Assembly (NCBI GenBank): GCA_023426435.1
Contig: JAFAAS010000189.1
Span: 1 to 61,145, forward strand
Direction of reading: 5' to 3'
Origin: Verrucomicrobiota bacterium
GTDB lineage: Bacteria; Verrucomicrobiota; Verrucomicrobiia; Opitutales; Opitutaceae
DNA length: 61,145 nt
A program made the position numbers and the translations under genes. A model generated the notes under the pieces. The model saw only the letters and a program-made list of their open reading frames with translations. It was not told the origin of the DNA and did not search any database. Each line of letters starts with the position of its first letter. Positions within the stretch are counted from its first letter, which is position 1. Of the stretch, positions 37,723 through 47,368 are shown piece after piece.

Positions 37723-40700
37723 GGGGAGAATCTCAACATAGACGGAGGCGGCGCGGAAAAGTCGCGCGTCATCGCTCGTCCATCGGGCCAGCGAACCAGC
37801 AATCTTCGTGGTGTATTCGTCTCTGGATACGAAAAGAACGCCGCCGCCGCCGACTGGCTGTAGTAGCCGGAGCCTGCCTGCAGCTCCTGCAACTGACGCG
37901 TGCCGTCAGCGAGCTCGAGCATCAGGTGCGCTCCGATCGCCGTCGGATTTCCCGCTCCCCCGTGCAATGACACCTTCAGCATCCGACGTGGGGCCGCGCC
38001 GGCATTCCTCCACGCGATCGTGGTTCCGCTATTCCGCGTCGTCAGTAAATCCGCTCCTCCATCTCCATCGAAATCCAACCGCACCAGCGCCTTCGCATCT
38101 CCCGGCACCACCAAGCCGCTTCGATGCGGCGGCACGGCTTCAAACCCGCCCCGGCCATCCCCGCGCAGCAGCTGACTCACGCCGCCCGCGAAAGGCCCGA
38201 TCGCGGCGATCGGCGCGAACGAGTTCTGCACCGCGTAGATGTCCTGCGCGCCGTCTCCATCGAAATCGCCCGTCACGATCCCCTGCAACGGCGCGATCTG
38301 CGCAATCCGCGGCAGCGGCACAAAACGATGGCGTCCGTCGGCCGTGCTCAGGAATACGCCGCTCTGAAACTGCGTGGCGTCGTAACGTTGGGCTCCCGCG
38401 AGGCGTTCCGCGCCAACCACCTCTTCGAGCGATGCCGCCGCATACGCGTCGTTCTTCGCAAACTGCCGCGCGATCGACGGCAGCCGCGCACTTAGCTCCG
38501 ACCGCGAACGAATCGCACGCAAACGTCCGTCCTCCTGCCGCGCCTCGACGATCTGATGCGCCCCGCCGCCACCAAACCGGCCATGGAACAGGATCGCCGG
38601 TGCAACATAAGGCGTATTCAAACCGACATTACCCGCCACGAAATCCATCCGGCCGTCGCCATTGAAGTCGCCGCTCGCGAGCGAGGTCCACCACCCGGCG
38701 CCCGCGGCGGAAAACCCCGCCGCCTCCGAAGCGTCGACGAAGCGGGTGCCTTGATCGTTGCGCCAATACCGCACGCCGCCCCACTCCAGCGCGACCACCA
38801 GATCGACCCATCCGTCTCCATCGACGTCACTCCACAAGGCCGAGGTCACCATGCCGATTTCCTTCAAATCGGGCGCCAGCACATCCGTCACATCTTCGAA
38901 TTTGCCTCCTCGATTCCGGAGCAACGCACTGCGTGGCGCCGTCGGGTAACGCCCCGGCACGTTTCGTCCGCCAAGAAATACATCCAGGCTCCCGTCACGG
39001 TCGAAATCCGCCGCCGCCAGCGCGCCGGTCGGAACCGCCAAGGCAGGCAGCGCATCCGCCGCGGCGGCGAAACCACCGGCGCCGTCGTTCAAATGCAACA
39101 CGGGCTGATACGCCGCCGCTCCCGGCGGACGGTTCGTGCCGGCCCTGCTCTGCAGGATATCGATCCGTCCATCGCCATTCGCGTCGAACGCCAGGAGAGG
39201 GCCATCATCGACTTGCGACGCCGGGAGCGTGTGCGAAAGCACGAACCGCTCTCCGTCATTGCTGAACACCCGCGCCGGCTCGGCACTCGTGCCGCCCATC
39301 ACGATATCGTCCCAACCGTCGCCATTGAAATCCGCCACTGCCAGCGCGGGGCCGCGACGGTCGAATCGCACCGGCAACAGCGGCTGGGGATCGGCGTGGA
39401 AGCTTTCCCGGGATTCGATCGCCAGCGCGCGTTGCTCGCTTTCGTCGATGAACGGCGCAGGCACCTTCTGTTTCGGCCCGCGCGGAGATGCGGTCGTCGA
39501 GGGTTCGGTGATCGTGTAGCGCCGATTCGCCGCGAGATTTTCGAATTCCTGCACGTGCCCGCTCGGCCACTCGACCACGAGTCGGACGATCCGTTTCTGC
39601 TCGCCGAGACCGAAATGAACCACGGGCTCGCTGCTCGAGAGATAACCGCGGGCCAGCGCGAGCTCGCGCACCTGCTCGCCCGCTTTCGTCACCACCCGAA
39701 CCTTTGCTCCCACCCCAAACCCATTCGACCGCTTCCCGCGCAACGCGATCACCACGCGATGCCCGTCGACGCTGTCGTTGCGCAGCACCGTCGGCTGCCC
39801 TTCGTAATTCGAAAAAATCAGATCCAGATCGCCATCTCCATCCAAGTCGCCGAAGGCCGCCCCGAAACTAACGCCCACGTGATCGAGTCCCCACGCCGCG
39901 CCCATCTCCTCGAAGCGCATGTCTCCGAGATTCCGATACACGAGATTGCGCTCCTTGAAAGCGGGCGATTCCTTCATCAACCGGCGCGAATCCGCCGGAT
40001 TCTCCAGGGCCATGATCCGGTCGAGCAGGTCGGCATTGTGATACTCGCGGTTCATTCCGTTGGTCACGTGCAGGTCGAGCCGTCCATCGTTATCGAGATC
40101 CTCGAATCGCACCGACCACGTCCAATCGGTGGCGGGAAGCCCCGCGAGAATCGCCGCCTCCATCATGCGCGCCGTGCCGGTGTTCAACAGCAGCGCGTTG
40201 CGCATCAACTGCGGAGCGACCGTCAGGGCATCCGGAACGAGCTGCGCGCGGGCGCGCGAGCCGGCCATCCCGCGCAAATCTTTCTCCAACGAGGTGGCCG
40301 CCATGTCGCCAACGAAGAAGTCGATCAAGCCGTCGTTGTTCACGTCGCCGAGGTCCGCTCCCATCGAATAATACGCCGTCTGCGGCGCGACCGCGTCGAT
40401 CACGTTGGTGAAGGTGCCGTCGCCGTTGTTTCGATACAGGCGGTCCGGCACCGCGTAGTCGTTGGCCACGTAGAGATCGGGCCAGCCGTCGCTGTCAAAA
40501 TCCCACCAGGTCGCGGAATGCCCCATCGACTCGCCGGCGATGCCCGCCCGCTCCGTCGTTTCCTCGAAGCGCCCGTCTCCAAGATTGCGATACAACCGGT
40601 CGCGCTGCCCGCCGGGGCTCTTGGCCGCATCGAGCAGGCTGGTTTGCACGTAAACATCGAGCCAGCCATCGCGGTCGTAATCGCAAAACGCCGCCATGCC

Positions 40701-41333
40701 GCTCGCGTCGACGAGCGCCAGCCCGCGGTCCTGCGCCTGCTCCTTGAACGTGCCATCGCGCTGATTCACGTAAAGGCGGTTGGGCGCCGCGAACCGACAG
40801 ACATACAGGTCGAGAAATCCGTCGTTGTTGATGTCGGCAAACGTCGCCCCTTGCGTCCAATGCGGCCGCGCATGGTTCGCCGTGTCATCGCTGCCAAAGA
40901 GGCTGCGCAGCGTTCCGCCAATTCCTGTTTCAGGTCCATCCTCGATCCCGGCGCGCTGCGTCACATCCTCGAACTTCCAATCGCCGAGATTCCGAAAGAG
41001 CCGGCTCGAACCCGTCTTGCTGACCACGAACACATCGGGCCGGCCGTCGTTGTCGTAATCGCCGATCGTCACCCCCGTGCCCATCGCACCATAGGCAAGC
41101 TCCTGATAGCGCTCTGCCCACATGCCGGGATCCGCGTAATGGTTCATCACGTCGATTCCGGTTTGTTCGCGCGGAAGTTCCGTGAACATCGTGCGACCCG
41201 CCGCGCGCGAGGGCGCAGCCAGCGCGGTCTCCAACAGCGCGGCATCCGCCCGATCGCTCCCCTGAGCCTGCGGCAGCATCAACGCCACCGCGAGCCAGCC
41301 GGCGCTCCAACGCACTGCGTGATCAATGGCCAT
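37719..41333 (-). CDS. A2: giant secreted VCBS/ASPIC-UnbV double beta-propeller protein
   Basis: A 1204-residue exported protein, paralogue of A1. It has a signal peptide (WLAVALMLPQAQG) and a conserved entry segment (FTELPREQTGID). A first VCBS region follows with Ca2+ loops such as DYDNDGRPD, DINNDGFLD, DYDRDGWLD, DFDSDGWPD and DLDGDGDLD, then an ASPIC/UnbV domain (NGFGVGAKVRVV ... VVEWPSGHVQEF). A second VCBS region comes next (DFNGDGWDD, DANGDGRID, DVDGDGWVD, DFDGDGAQD), and a second ASPIC-like end (IGAHLMLELADGTR ... GSGYYSQSA ... RWPDGR). The ATG at 41333 overlaps the end of B1 by 11 bases; 41345 is an alternative. Function unknown. Confidence 0.88.
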   Translation of the reverse strand: MAIDHAVRWSAGWLAVALMLPQAQGSDRADAALLETALAAPSRAAGRTMFTELPREQTGIDVMNHYADPGMWAERYQELAYGAMGTGVTIGDYDNDGRPDVFVVSKTGSSRLFRNLGDWKFEDVTQRAGIEDGPETGIGGTLRSLFGSDDTANHARPHWTQGATFADINNDGFLDLYVCRFAAPNRLYVNQRDGTFKEQAQDRGLALVDASGMAAFCDYDRDGWLDVYVQTSLLDAAKSPGGQRDRLYRNLGDGRFEETTERAGIAGESMGHSATWWDFDSDGWPDLYVANDYAVPDRLYRNNGDGTFTNVIDAVAPQTAYYSMGADLGDVNNDGLIDFFVGDMAATSLEKDLRGMAGSRARAQLVPDALTVAPQLMRNALLLNTGTARMMEAAILAGLPATDWTWSVRFEDLDNDGRLDLHVTNGMNREYHNADLLDRIMALENPADSRRLMKESPAFKERNLVYRNLGDMRFEEMGAAWGLDHVGVSFGAAFGDLDGDGDLDLIFSNYEGQPTVLRNDSVDGHRVVIALRGKRSNGFGVGAKVRVVTKAGEQVRELALARGYLSSSEPVVHFGLGEQKRIVRLVVEWPSGHVQEFENLAANRRYTITEPSTTASPRGPKQKVPAPFIDESEQRALAIESRESFHADPQPLLPVRFDRRGPALAVADFNGDGWDDIVMGGTSAEPARVFSNDGERFVLSHTLPASQVDDGPLLAFDANGDGRIDILQSRAGTNRPPGAAAYQPVLHLNDGAGGFAAAADALPALAVPTGALAAADFDRDGSLDVFLGGRNVPGRYPTAPRSALLRNRGGKFEDVTDVLAPDLKEIGMVTSALWSDVDGDGWVDLVVALEWGGVRYWRNDQGTRFVDASEAAGFSAAGAGWWTSLASGDFNGDGRMDFVAGNVGLNTPYVAPAILFHGRFGGGGAHQIVEARQEDGRLRAIRSRSELSARLPSIARQFAKNDAYAAASLEEVVGAERLAGAQRYDATQFQSGVFLSTADGRHRFVPLPRIAQIAPLQGIVTGDFDGDGAQDIYAVQNSFAPIAAIGPFAGGVSQLLRGDGRGGFEAVPPHRSGLVVPGDAKALVRLDFDGDGGADLLTTRNSGTTIAWRNAGAAPRRMLKVSLHGGAGNPTAIGAHLMLELADGTRQLQELQAGSGYYSQSAAAAFFSYPETNTPRRLLVRWPDGRAMTRDFSAPPPSMLRFSP

Positions 41334-43629
41334 GCGAACCGCCATGCCCTTGATGTCCGTGATGACCGTGCTGGTGATGCGAAGCTTCGCCGGGCTTGGG
41401 CCACGCAAATCCGCGGTGCGGAAGTTCCGTCGCTACGGTGTCGCCCTCGCGGATCGCATACACCCGATTCCGCTCCAGATTTTCGAGAACCTGCGTCTGG
41501 CCCGTCACCGGCCAGAAAATCTCCACTCGCAAAATCTTCGTCGCCTGCCCGAGGCCAATCTCCGGCCCGAGCGGATTCGAGCCAAAACTGCTGCCGGTGC
41601 TGACCACGTGGTGAATCGCGCGTTCGCCGGCGTCGGTTTGAACGACCACTTTCACTCGTGCTCCGACGGCGAGGCGGTTCGACTGCACCCCGGTCAGACG
41701 AAGCTTCAGCCAGTGATTGCTGTTTCCCGGATTCGCAAAGAGCTGATTCGGATAGTGGTCGCCCGTGTAAACGCCGCCGACGACCGTATAGATGTCCTGC
41801 GGTCCGTCGTTGTTGATGTCCCCAAACCCGACCGCGTGCCCTTTCTGCAGCTGCCCGAACCCGCCCGCCGTCGTCACATCCTGGAAACGTTGCCCGCCGT
41901 CGTTTCGAAACATCCGGTTCGGAATGAGCGTGCCCAGATACGGATCGCCCGTGCAGAGGTAGAAATCGAGCCAGCCGTCGTTATCGAGATCGCCGTAATT
42001 CGATCCCATCGTGTGCACGACCTTGAACAGATTGGACTCCTTCGTGGCGTCGGTGAACGTGCCGTCGCCGTTGTTGCGATACAGCCGGACCTTCTCCGCC
42101 CGGTTTGGCGCGCCAATCACATCGGCCGCCACATCGCCCGCGTTCGCGATGAAGTAGCCGGAGACGAAGAGATCGAGCCAGCCGTCGTTGTTGTAGTCGA
42201 AGAACCAGCACGGGAAACTCTGGAACGGCTCCGCGACGCCCGCCGTCGCCGTGACATCGGTGAAGCGCCAGGGCGCGTTCGGCGAACGGTCGTTGCCCGC
42301 CGGCCCGTCGTTGCGCAGCAATCGATTCGGGAACCCGCGCGAAGAAAGATACAAATCCGGGCGGCCGTCGTTGTTGAAATCGCCGCTCACCACTCCTTTG
42401 ACGAACTCCACGAACGCGACCCCATTTTCGGCCGCGCACTCCGTGAACGTGCCGTCGCCATTATTTCGATACAGCTCGCAAGGGTGAACCTGGTTCAACT
42501 GCGGGATCGACTCGTTGCCGATGAACAGATCGAGCCAACCGTCGCCGTTGAAATCGAACCACGTCGCCGCCTGCGTCGGATGAAAGCTGAGCAACCCCGC
42601 CTCCTCGGTCACATCCGTGAAGGTGTTGTCGCCATTGTTCCGGAGGAGCGAATTGGGATACTGGCCGTCATTCCCCTGCCAGCCGCCGCGCAGCACGAAG
42701 ACGTCCGGATAACCGTCGTTGTTGTAATCGGTGTGATTGATGTTCAGCCCGCCGGTCAGCCCGGTCAGCCCCGCTTCATCGGTCAGATCCACGAAGGTGC
42801 CGTCGCCTTGGTTGCGAAAGTAGCGGATCTGGCTGTGCAGACCCGCCGCGGAAACCACGAGGTCGAGAAATCCATCGCGATCGAAATCCTCGAGCGCGAC
42901 CCCGCCGGCGAGATCGTCGACGTCGAGTCCGAGTTGCCCGGCAATGTCCGGAAACCGCGGCAGTGCGTAGTCCGACTCGAACGACTTGGGCGGAATCAGC
43001 CACTGAGGCGGAACTTTGTCCGGATACTCGCCGAGCGTCATGTGGGCGATGTTCAGCAGCCAGATCGCGTTGGGATTGGGATTGAACTCCAGCCACTCGT
43101 GCAGCGCGCGCACCGCGTTGCGCGAACCTTCCGGCCGGATGTGCACACCTCCGCCACGAATCGGAAGCAGGCACGAATCTCCGTTATGGTTGAGCAGGCA
43201 ATTCTCCTGCTCGCCCAGGCGCAGGAAGGCCACGGCTCGCGTTTCGAGAAACTTCGACGCGAGCTCGAGCGTCGGTGTGATCGCAGGGTCGTTCAGCATC
43301 CGATCATACTCGTCGAGGGTCTTCAGCGCGGCGGCCGTTTGACCATCGTTCAACAACGACGTCGCAAGCTGCATCGTCAGATCGAGCCGCTCGCGCGGCG
43401 TTCGCGCGGCCGAACGTTTCGCGCGATAAATTTCCGCCGCCTTCCCGGCCAGATACGGATTGATGAGGGCATCCGACGTCTCCGGCAGACGCGCCAATCG
43501 CTCCACCATCCGCCGCGTGCTTTCAGGCTGCGGCTTCGCCAAACCCTCGCTGCCCAGCAAAACAGATCCCACGACGAGCGCGCAAAGGCCGATCCGACAG
43601 CCCGCAGATATCCGGTAAACAGGGTTCAT
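41323..43629 (-). CDS. B1: secreted TPR-like / VCBS / ASPIC-UnbV protein with His-rich tail
   Basis: A 768-residue exported protein. Residues 1-31 are a signal peptide. Residues about 35-230 are a helical TPR-like region with the conserved element FLRLGEQENCLLNHNGDSC followed by LLPIRGGGVH. A VCBS propeller (DFDRDGFLD, DYNNDGYPD, DFNGDGWLD, DFNNDGRPD, DYNNDGWLD, DLDNDGWLD, DINNDGPQD) and an ASPIC/UnbV domain (NRLAVGARVKVVV ... EIFWPVTGQTQV) follow. The last 20 residues are mostly His and Gly (HHQHGHHGHQGHGG). Its ATG overlaps the A1 stop (ATGA, 43626-43629). The two Cys and two His of the NCLLNHNGDSC element could bind metal or form a disulfide; this is inference. Confidence 0.9.
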   Translation of the reverse strand: MNPVYRISAGCRIGLCALVVGSVLLGSEGLAKPQPESTRRMVERLARLPETSDALINPYLAGKAAEIYRAKRSAARTPRERLDLTMQLATSLLNDGQTAAALKTLDEYDRMLNDPAITPTLELASKFLETRAVAFLRLGEQENCLLNHNGDSCLLPIRGGGVHIRPEGSRNAVRALHEWLEFNPNPNAIWLLNIAHMTLGEYPDKVPPQWLIPPKSFESDYALPRFPDIAGQLGLDVDDLAGGVALEDFDRDGFLDLVVSAAGLHSQIRYFRNQGDGTFVDLTDEAGLTGLTGGLNINHTDYNNDGYPDVFVLRGGWQGNDGQYPNSLLRNNGDNTFTDVTEEAGLLSFHPTQAATWFDFNGDGWLDLFIGNESIPQLNQVHPCELYRNNGDGTFTECAAENGVAFVEFVKGVVSGDFNNDGRPDLYLSSRGFPNRLLRNDGPAGNDRSPNAPWRFTDVTATAGVAEPFQSFPCWFFDYNNDGWLDLFVSGYFIANAGDVAADVIGAPNRAEKVRLYRNNGDGTFTDATKESNLFKVVHTMGSNYGDLDNDGWLDFYLCTGDPYLGTLIPNRMFRNDGGQRFQDVTTAGGFGQLQKGHAVGFGDINNDGPQDIYTVVGGVYTGDHYPNQLFANPGNSNHWLKLRLTGVQSNRLAVGARVKVVVQTDAGERAIHHVVSTGSSFGSNPLGPEIGLGQATKILRVEIFWPVTGQTQVLENLERNRVYAIREGDTVATELPHRGFAWPKPGEASHHQHGHHGHQGHGGSHGH

Positions 43630-46600
43630 GGAGCGGAAAATTTAATCATCGCGGGCGGCGGCGTGGAGAAGTTCTCCGTCGTCGTCGCCCCTCCCGGCCA
43701 GGTGATCGTCAGCCGGCGCGGCGGATTTGCATCGGGATAACCGAAAAACGCGCCCGGCGCGGACTGGCTGTAGTATCCAGATCCCGCATACAATTCATGC
43801 TGCTGTCGCGTGCCGTCGGCCAGCTCCAGCGTCAACCGCGCCCCCACCGCCGTGCGGTTCCCAGCCGGACCTTGCAGCAACACGCGGAACGAGCGCCGTC
43901 CGCTCACGCCTTGGTTGCGCCAGGCCAGCGTCGTCGCGTCGTTGCGGCTCACGAGAAAATCCGGCCAGCCGTCATCGTCGAGATCCAGCACCACCAAGGC
44001 CTTCGCATCGCCCGGCACCGCCAATCCGCTTTCCAAAGCGGGCGCCGGATGAAACCCGCCGCGGCCATCGCCGAGCAAGAGCTGGCTCAAACCGCCATCG
44101 AATCGGCCGATCGACGGAATCGGTGCATACGAATTTTGCACCGCGTAGATGTCCGTATGACCGTCGCCGTCGAAATCGCCCGTCACGATCCCTTGCAGAA
44201 TCGAAATCTGCGCGAGGCGCGGCAACGGCTCGAAGCGATACGTGCCGTTGGCCTGACTCAGGAAAACACCGCTCCGCAACTCCGTCGCCTCATAACGCTT
44301 CGCCTTCGCCAGCCGATCCGCGTCGAACATGTCGGCGAGGGTCGCCTTCGCAAAATCGTTATTCTTCTGAAACCGACGACGCAGCGTCGGAATCACCGCG
44401 CTGAGGCTCTTCAGCGTGCGCCGCGGATAGAGTTTGTCGCCTTCATAGGAGGCTTCGATCAGTTGCGGCGGGCCGGATCCAAACTGCCCGTGCAACAAAA
44501 CCGCGGGCGCGCGATACGTCGTGTTCAGACCGAGATTGCCCGCAACATAGTCAGGGCGACCGTCGCCATTGAAATCCGCGCTGGCCAGCGAGGTCCACCA
44601 ACCCGTTCCCGCTGCAGCGAACCCCGCCGCTGCCGAGCGATCCTCGAAACCGCGACCTTCCCGATTTCGCCAAAACCGCACGCCACCCCATTCCAGTGCG
44701 AGCACCAGATCGGGCCAGCCGTCTTGATCGACATCGCTCCACAACGCCGAACTCACCATCCCCACCTCGACCAAATCCGGGGCCAGGGCCGCGGTGACAT
44801 CCTCGAAGCGCCCGCCGAGGTTGCGAAGAAGCGCACTGCGCGGCGCAGTGGGATAACGTCCCGGGAGCACGCGGCCGCCGAGAAAAAGATCGAGTTTTCC
44901 GTCACGATCGAGATCCGCCGCCACGGCTGCACCCAAGCTGCTCGGCAACGGCGGAAGGGCGTCCGGCGCGGGCGCGAATTCGCCGTCGTTGTTCAGATGC
45001 AGCAGGGGCTGATACTCGGGCGCGTGGAGATTCCGATTCGTGCCCGCGCGCGTTTGCAGCAGATCCACATCGCCGTCGCCGTCGGCATCCAGGAACAGCA
45101 ACGGTCCATCGTCCAAAGCGGACGTGGGCAATGTCCCGACACTCGCGAATCGCGCGCCGCCCGCGAGCAACTGCGCGGCGTGCCGGCCGGTGCCGCCAAG
45201 AACGACATCGTCTTTGCCGTCGGCGTTGAAATCTCCCACCGCGAGCGCCGGTCCGCGTCGATCGAAACGCGTCGGCAGCAGCGGCTGGCGATCGGGAATG
45301 AAAGTCTCTTCGGACCGCAACGAAAGGCCTCGCGCGGCACTCTGGTCCACAAACTGCCGGGTGGCGGCTGGCTGCCGCACCGTCGGCTTTTCGCCGCGCC
45401 CGTCGATCGTCGCGGGGCCCGCAGGCTCGGTGATCGTGTAGCGTCGGTCCGTCGCAAGATCGGTAAGCACCTGTCGATGACCGCTCGGCCACTCGATCGT
45501 CAAACGATCGATCCGCTTCACCTGACCCAAACCGAAGTGCAAGACGGGCTCGCTGCTGGAAAGATAACCGCGACCCACCATCAGCTGCCGCACCTGAACT
45601 CCCGCGGACGTCTCGATTCGGGCAATGGCTCCGACGCCGTAGCGGTTGGAGGTCGTTCCGCGCAACGCGAGGATCACGCGATGCCCATCGACACTGTCAT
45701 TGCGCATCACCGTCGCCGGCGCTTCGTAGTTGGAAAAAACAAGATCGAGGTCGCCATCGCCATCGAGATCGCCAAACGCTGCGCCGAAACTGACGCCTTT
45801 CTGATCGAGCCCCCACGCCTTGCCTACTTCGTCGAAGCGCAGGTCTCCAAGATTTCGATACGCCAGATTCCGCTCGTTCAAAACCGGGCTTTCCTTCATC
45901 ACGCGCAGCCGCTCGTCGGGATTCTCGCGGAGGATCACTTCGTCGCGCAGGTCGACGTTGTTGTATTCCCGCACCATTCCGTTGGTGACGTAGAGATCCA
46001 GCAGGCCGTCGTTGTCGAGGTCCTCGAACCGCACCGCCCAGGTCCAATCCGTCGCCTCCACGCCCGCCAGCGCACCGGCCTCGAGAAAACGATCGAACCC
46101 GGTGTTGATGAAAAGCGTGTTGCGCAAGACCTGCGGCGCCAGCGTGGCGCTGTCGGCATCCTCGCGAATCAGCTCGCGCGCCGCCGCCATGCTGCGCTGG
46201 TCCTGCTCATGCGTGGTCGCCGCCATGTCAGCGACCAACAGGTCGATCCGACCATCGTTGTTCACATCGCCCTGGTCCGTGCCCATCGCCGAATAGGCGA
46301 CTTGGGGGACCACGTCGTGCAGCACCTGCGTGAACGTTCCGTCACGATTATTTCGATACAATTTATCCGCGGGCTCGAAGTCGTTGGCGACATATATGTC
46401 CGGCCAGCCGTCCTCGTTGTAATCCCACCACATCGCCGAATGCGCGAGGCTCACGTTGTCGATTCCCGCGCGATCCGAAACGTCCTCGAAGGTGCCATCG
46501 CCGCGATTCCGAAACAGACGATCGCGCTGCCCGTGCGGGGACTTTCCGGAATCGAGCAGGTTGGTCTGGATGTAAACATCGAGCCAGCCGTCGCGATCGT

Positions 46601-47285
46601 AGTCGCAGAAGTTTCCCATGCCGCTCGAATCCACGAGCGCCAGACCGCGAGCCGCCGCCTCTTCGGCGAACGTGCCGTTGCGCTGATTGATGAAGAGCAA
46701 ATTGGGCGCCCCGAAGCGACACACGTAAAGATCGAGCCAGCCGTCGTTGTTCACGTCCGCGAACGCAGCGCCTTGCGTCCAGGGATGGGCCGCCTTCGCA
46801 CCGGAGGAACCCACCAGACCTTTCACCCAACTCAGCCCCTGCGCGAGCGCGCCGCCGGAGTGGGCGATCCCGGCCGACGCCGTCACGTCCTCGAACTTCC
46901 AATTCCCTAGATTCCGAAACAACCGGCTCTGTCCGGTTTTGCTGACAATGAAGACGTCGGGACGATCGTCGTTGTCATAATCGGCAATCGCAACGCCCGT
47001 GCCGATGGCGCCGAGCGCGAACTCCCGGTTGAGTGCGCCCCACATCTCAGGATCGGCATAGATGTTTTCGTTAACGATTCCCGTCTGTTCCGGCGTCAGC
47101 GCGGTAAAAAGCGTCGTGCCCGCCGGACGCGAAGCAGGAGCGAACGCACGCTCGCTCAAACCGGCCTGAACTTCCGCCGCCGCCAGTGAAAGGCTCGATC
47201 CAACCGGGCCCGCCCACAGGGTCAGGCACGCAGTCAACGCGAGCAAACAAGGAGCGGCAGTGCGGGGGTTCTCGCCGGCTGGCAT
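43626..47285 (-). CDS. A1: giant secreted VCBS/ASPIC-UnbV double beta-propeller protein
   Basis: A 1219-residue exported protein with the same layout as A2: signal peptide (LLALTACLTLWAGPVGSS region), entry segment FTALTPEQTGIVNENIYADP, a first propeller of VCBS blades (DYDNDDRPD, DVNNDGWLD, DYDRDGWLD, DYNEDGWPD, DVNNDGRID, DLDNDGLLD, DLDGDGDLD), an ASPIC/UnbV domain near residues 550-630, a second propeller (DFNADGKDD, DADGDGDVD, DLDRDGKLD, DVDQDGWPD, DFNGDGRPD, DFDGDGHTD), and a closing ASPIC-like domain with GSGYYSQSAPGAFFGYPD. A start at 47285 is preferred over 47309 because the signal peptide follows it. Eukaryotic CRTAC1 shares the VCBS plus ASPIC combination; bacterial roles are not established. 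Confidence 0.9.
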   Translation of the reverse strand: MPAGENPRTAAPCLLALTACLTLWAGPVGSSLSLAAAEVQAGLSERAFAPASRPAGTTLFTALTPEQTGIVNENIYADPEMWGALNREFALGAIGTGVAIADYDNDDRPDVFIVSKTGQSRLFRNLGNWKFEDVTASAGIAHSGGALAQGLSWVKGLVGSSGAKAAHPWTQGAAFADVNNDGWLDLYVCRFGAPNLLFINQRNGTFAEEAAARGLALVDSSGMGNFCDYDRDGWLDVYIQTNLLDSGKSPHGQRDRLFRNRGDGTFEDVSDRAGIDNVSLAHSAMWWDYNEDGWPDIYVANDFEPADKLYRNNRDGTFTQVLHDVVPQVAYSAMGTDQGDVNNDGRIDLLVADMAATTHEQDQRSMAAARELIREDADSATLAPQVLRNTLFINTGFDRFLEAGALAGVEATDWTWAVRFEDLDNDGLLDLYVTNGMVREYNNVDLRDEVILRENPDERLRVMKESPVLNERNLAYRNLGDLRFDEVGKAWGLDQKGVSFGAAFGDLDGDGDLDLVFSNYEAPATVMRNDSVDGHRVILALRGTTSNRYGVGAIARIETSAGVQVRQLMVGRGYLSSSEPVLHFGLGQVKRIDRLTIEWPSGHRQVLTDLATDRRYTITEPAGPATIDGRGEKPTVRQPAATRQFVDQSAARGLSLRSEETFIPDRQPLLPTRFDRRGPALAVGDFNADGKDDVVLGGTGRHAAQLLAGGARFASVGTLPTSALDDGPLLFLDADGDGDVDLLQTRAGTNRNLHAPEYQPLLHLNNDGEFAPAPDALPPLPSSLGAAVAADLDRDGKLDLFLGGRVLPGRYPTAPRSALLRNLGGRFEDVTAALAPDLVEVGMVSSALWSDVDQDGWPDLVLALEWGGVRFWRNREGRGFEDRSAAAGFAAAGTGWWTSLASADFNGDGRPDYVAGNLGLNTTYRAPAVLLHGQFGSGPPQLIEASYEGDKLYPRRTLKSLSAVIPTLRRRFQKNNDFAKATLADMFDADRLAKAKRYEATELRSGVFLSQANGTYRFEPLPRLAQISILQGIVTGDFDGDGHTDIYAVQNSYAPIPSIGRFDGGLSQLLLGDGRGGFHPAPALESGLAVPGDAKALVVLDLDDDGWPDFLVSRNDATTLAWRNQGVSGRRSFRVLLQGPAGNRTAVGARLTLELADGTRQQHELYAGSGYYSQSAPGAFFGYPDANPPRRLTITWPGGATTTENFSTPPPAMIKFSAP

Positions 47286-47368
47286 GTCGCGAAACACGAC
47301 AATCCCCACCCGGAGCGAGTCAAGGACCGACGCGGTGCACGACGAAGCGCTCGCCTCGTGAGCTCAGA

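Noticed and set aside
38556..41603. A plus-strand frame of 1015 codons opposite A2, and similar ones at 41326-43740 and 43797-46910
   Set aside because: Antisense shadows of VCBS-repeat genes; the apparent repeats mirror the Asp/Gly-rich loops of the true proteins.
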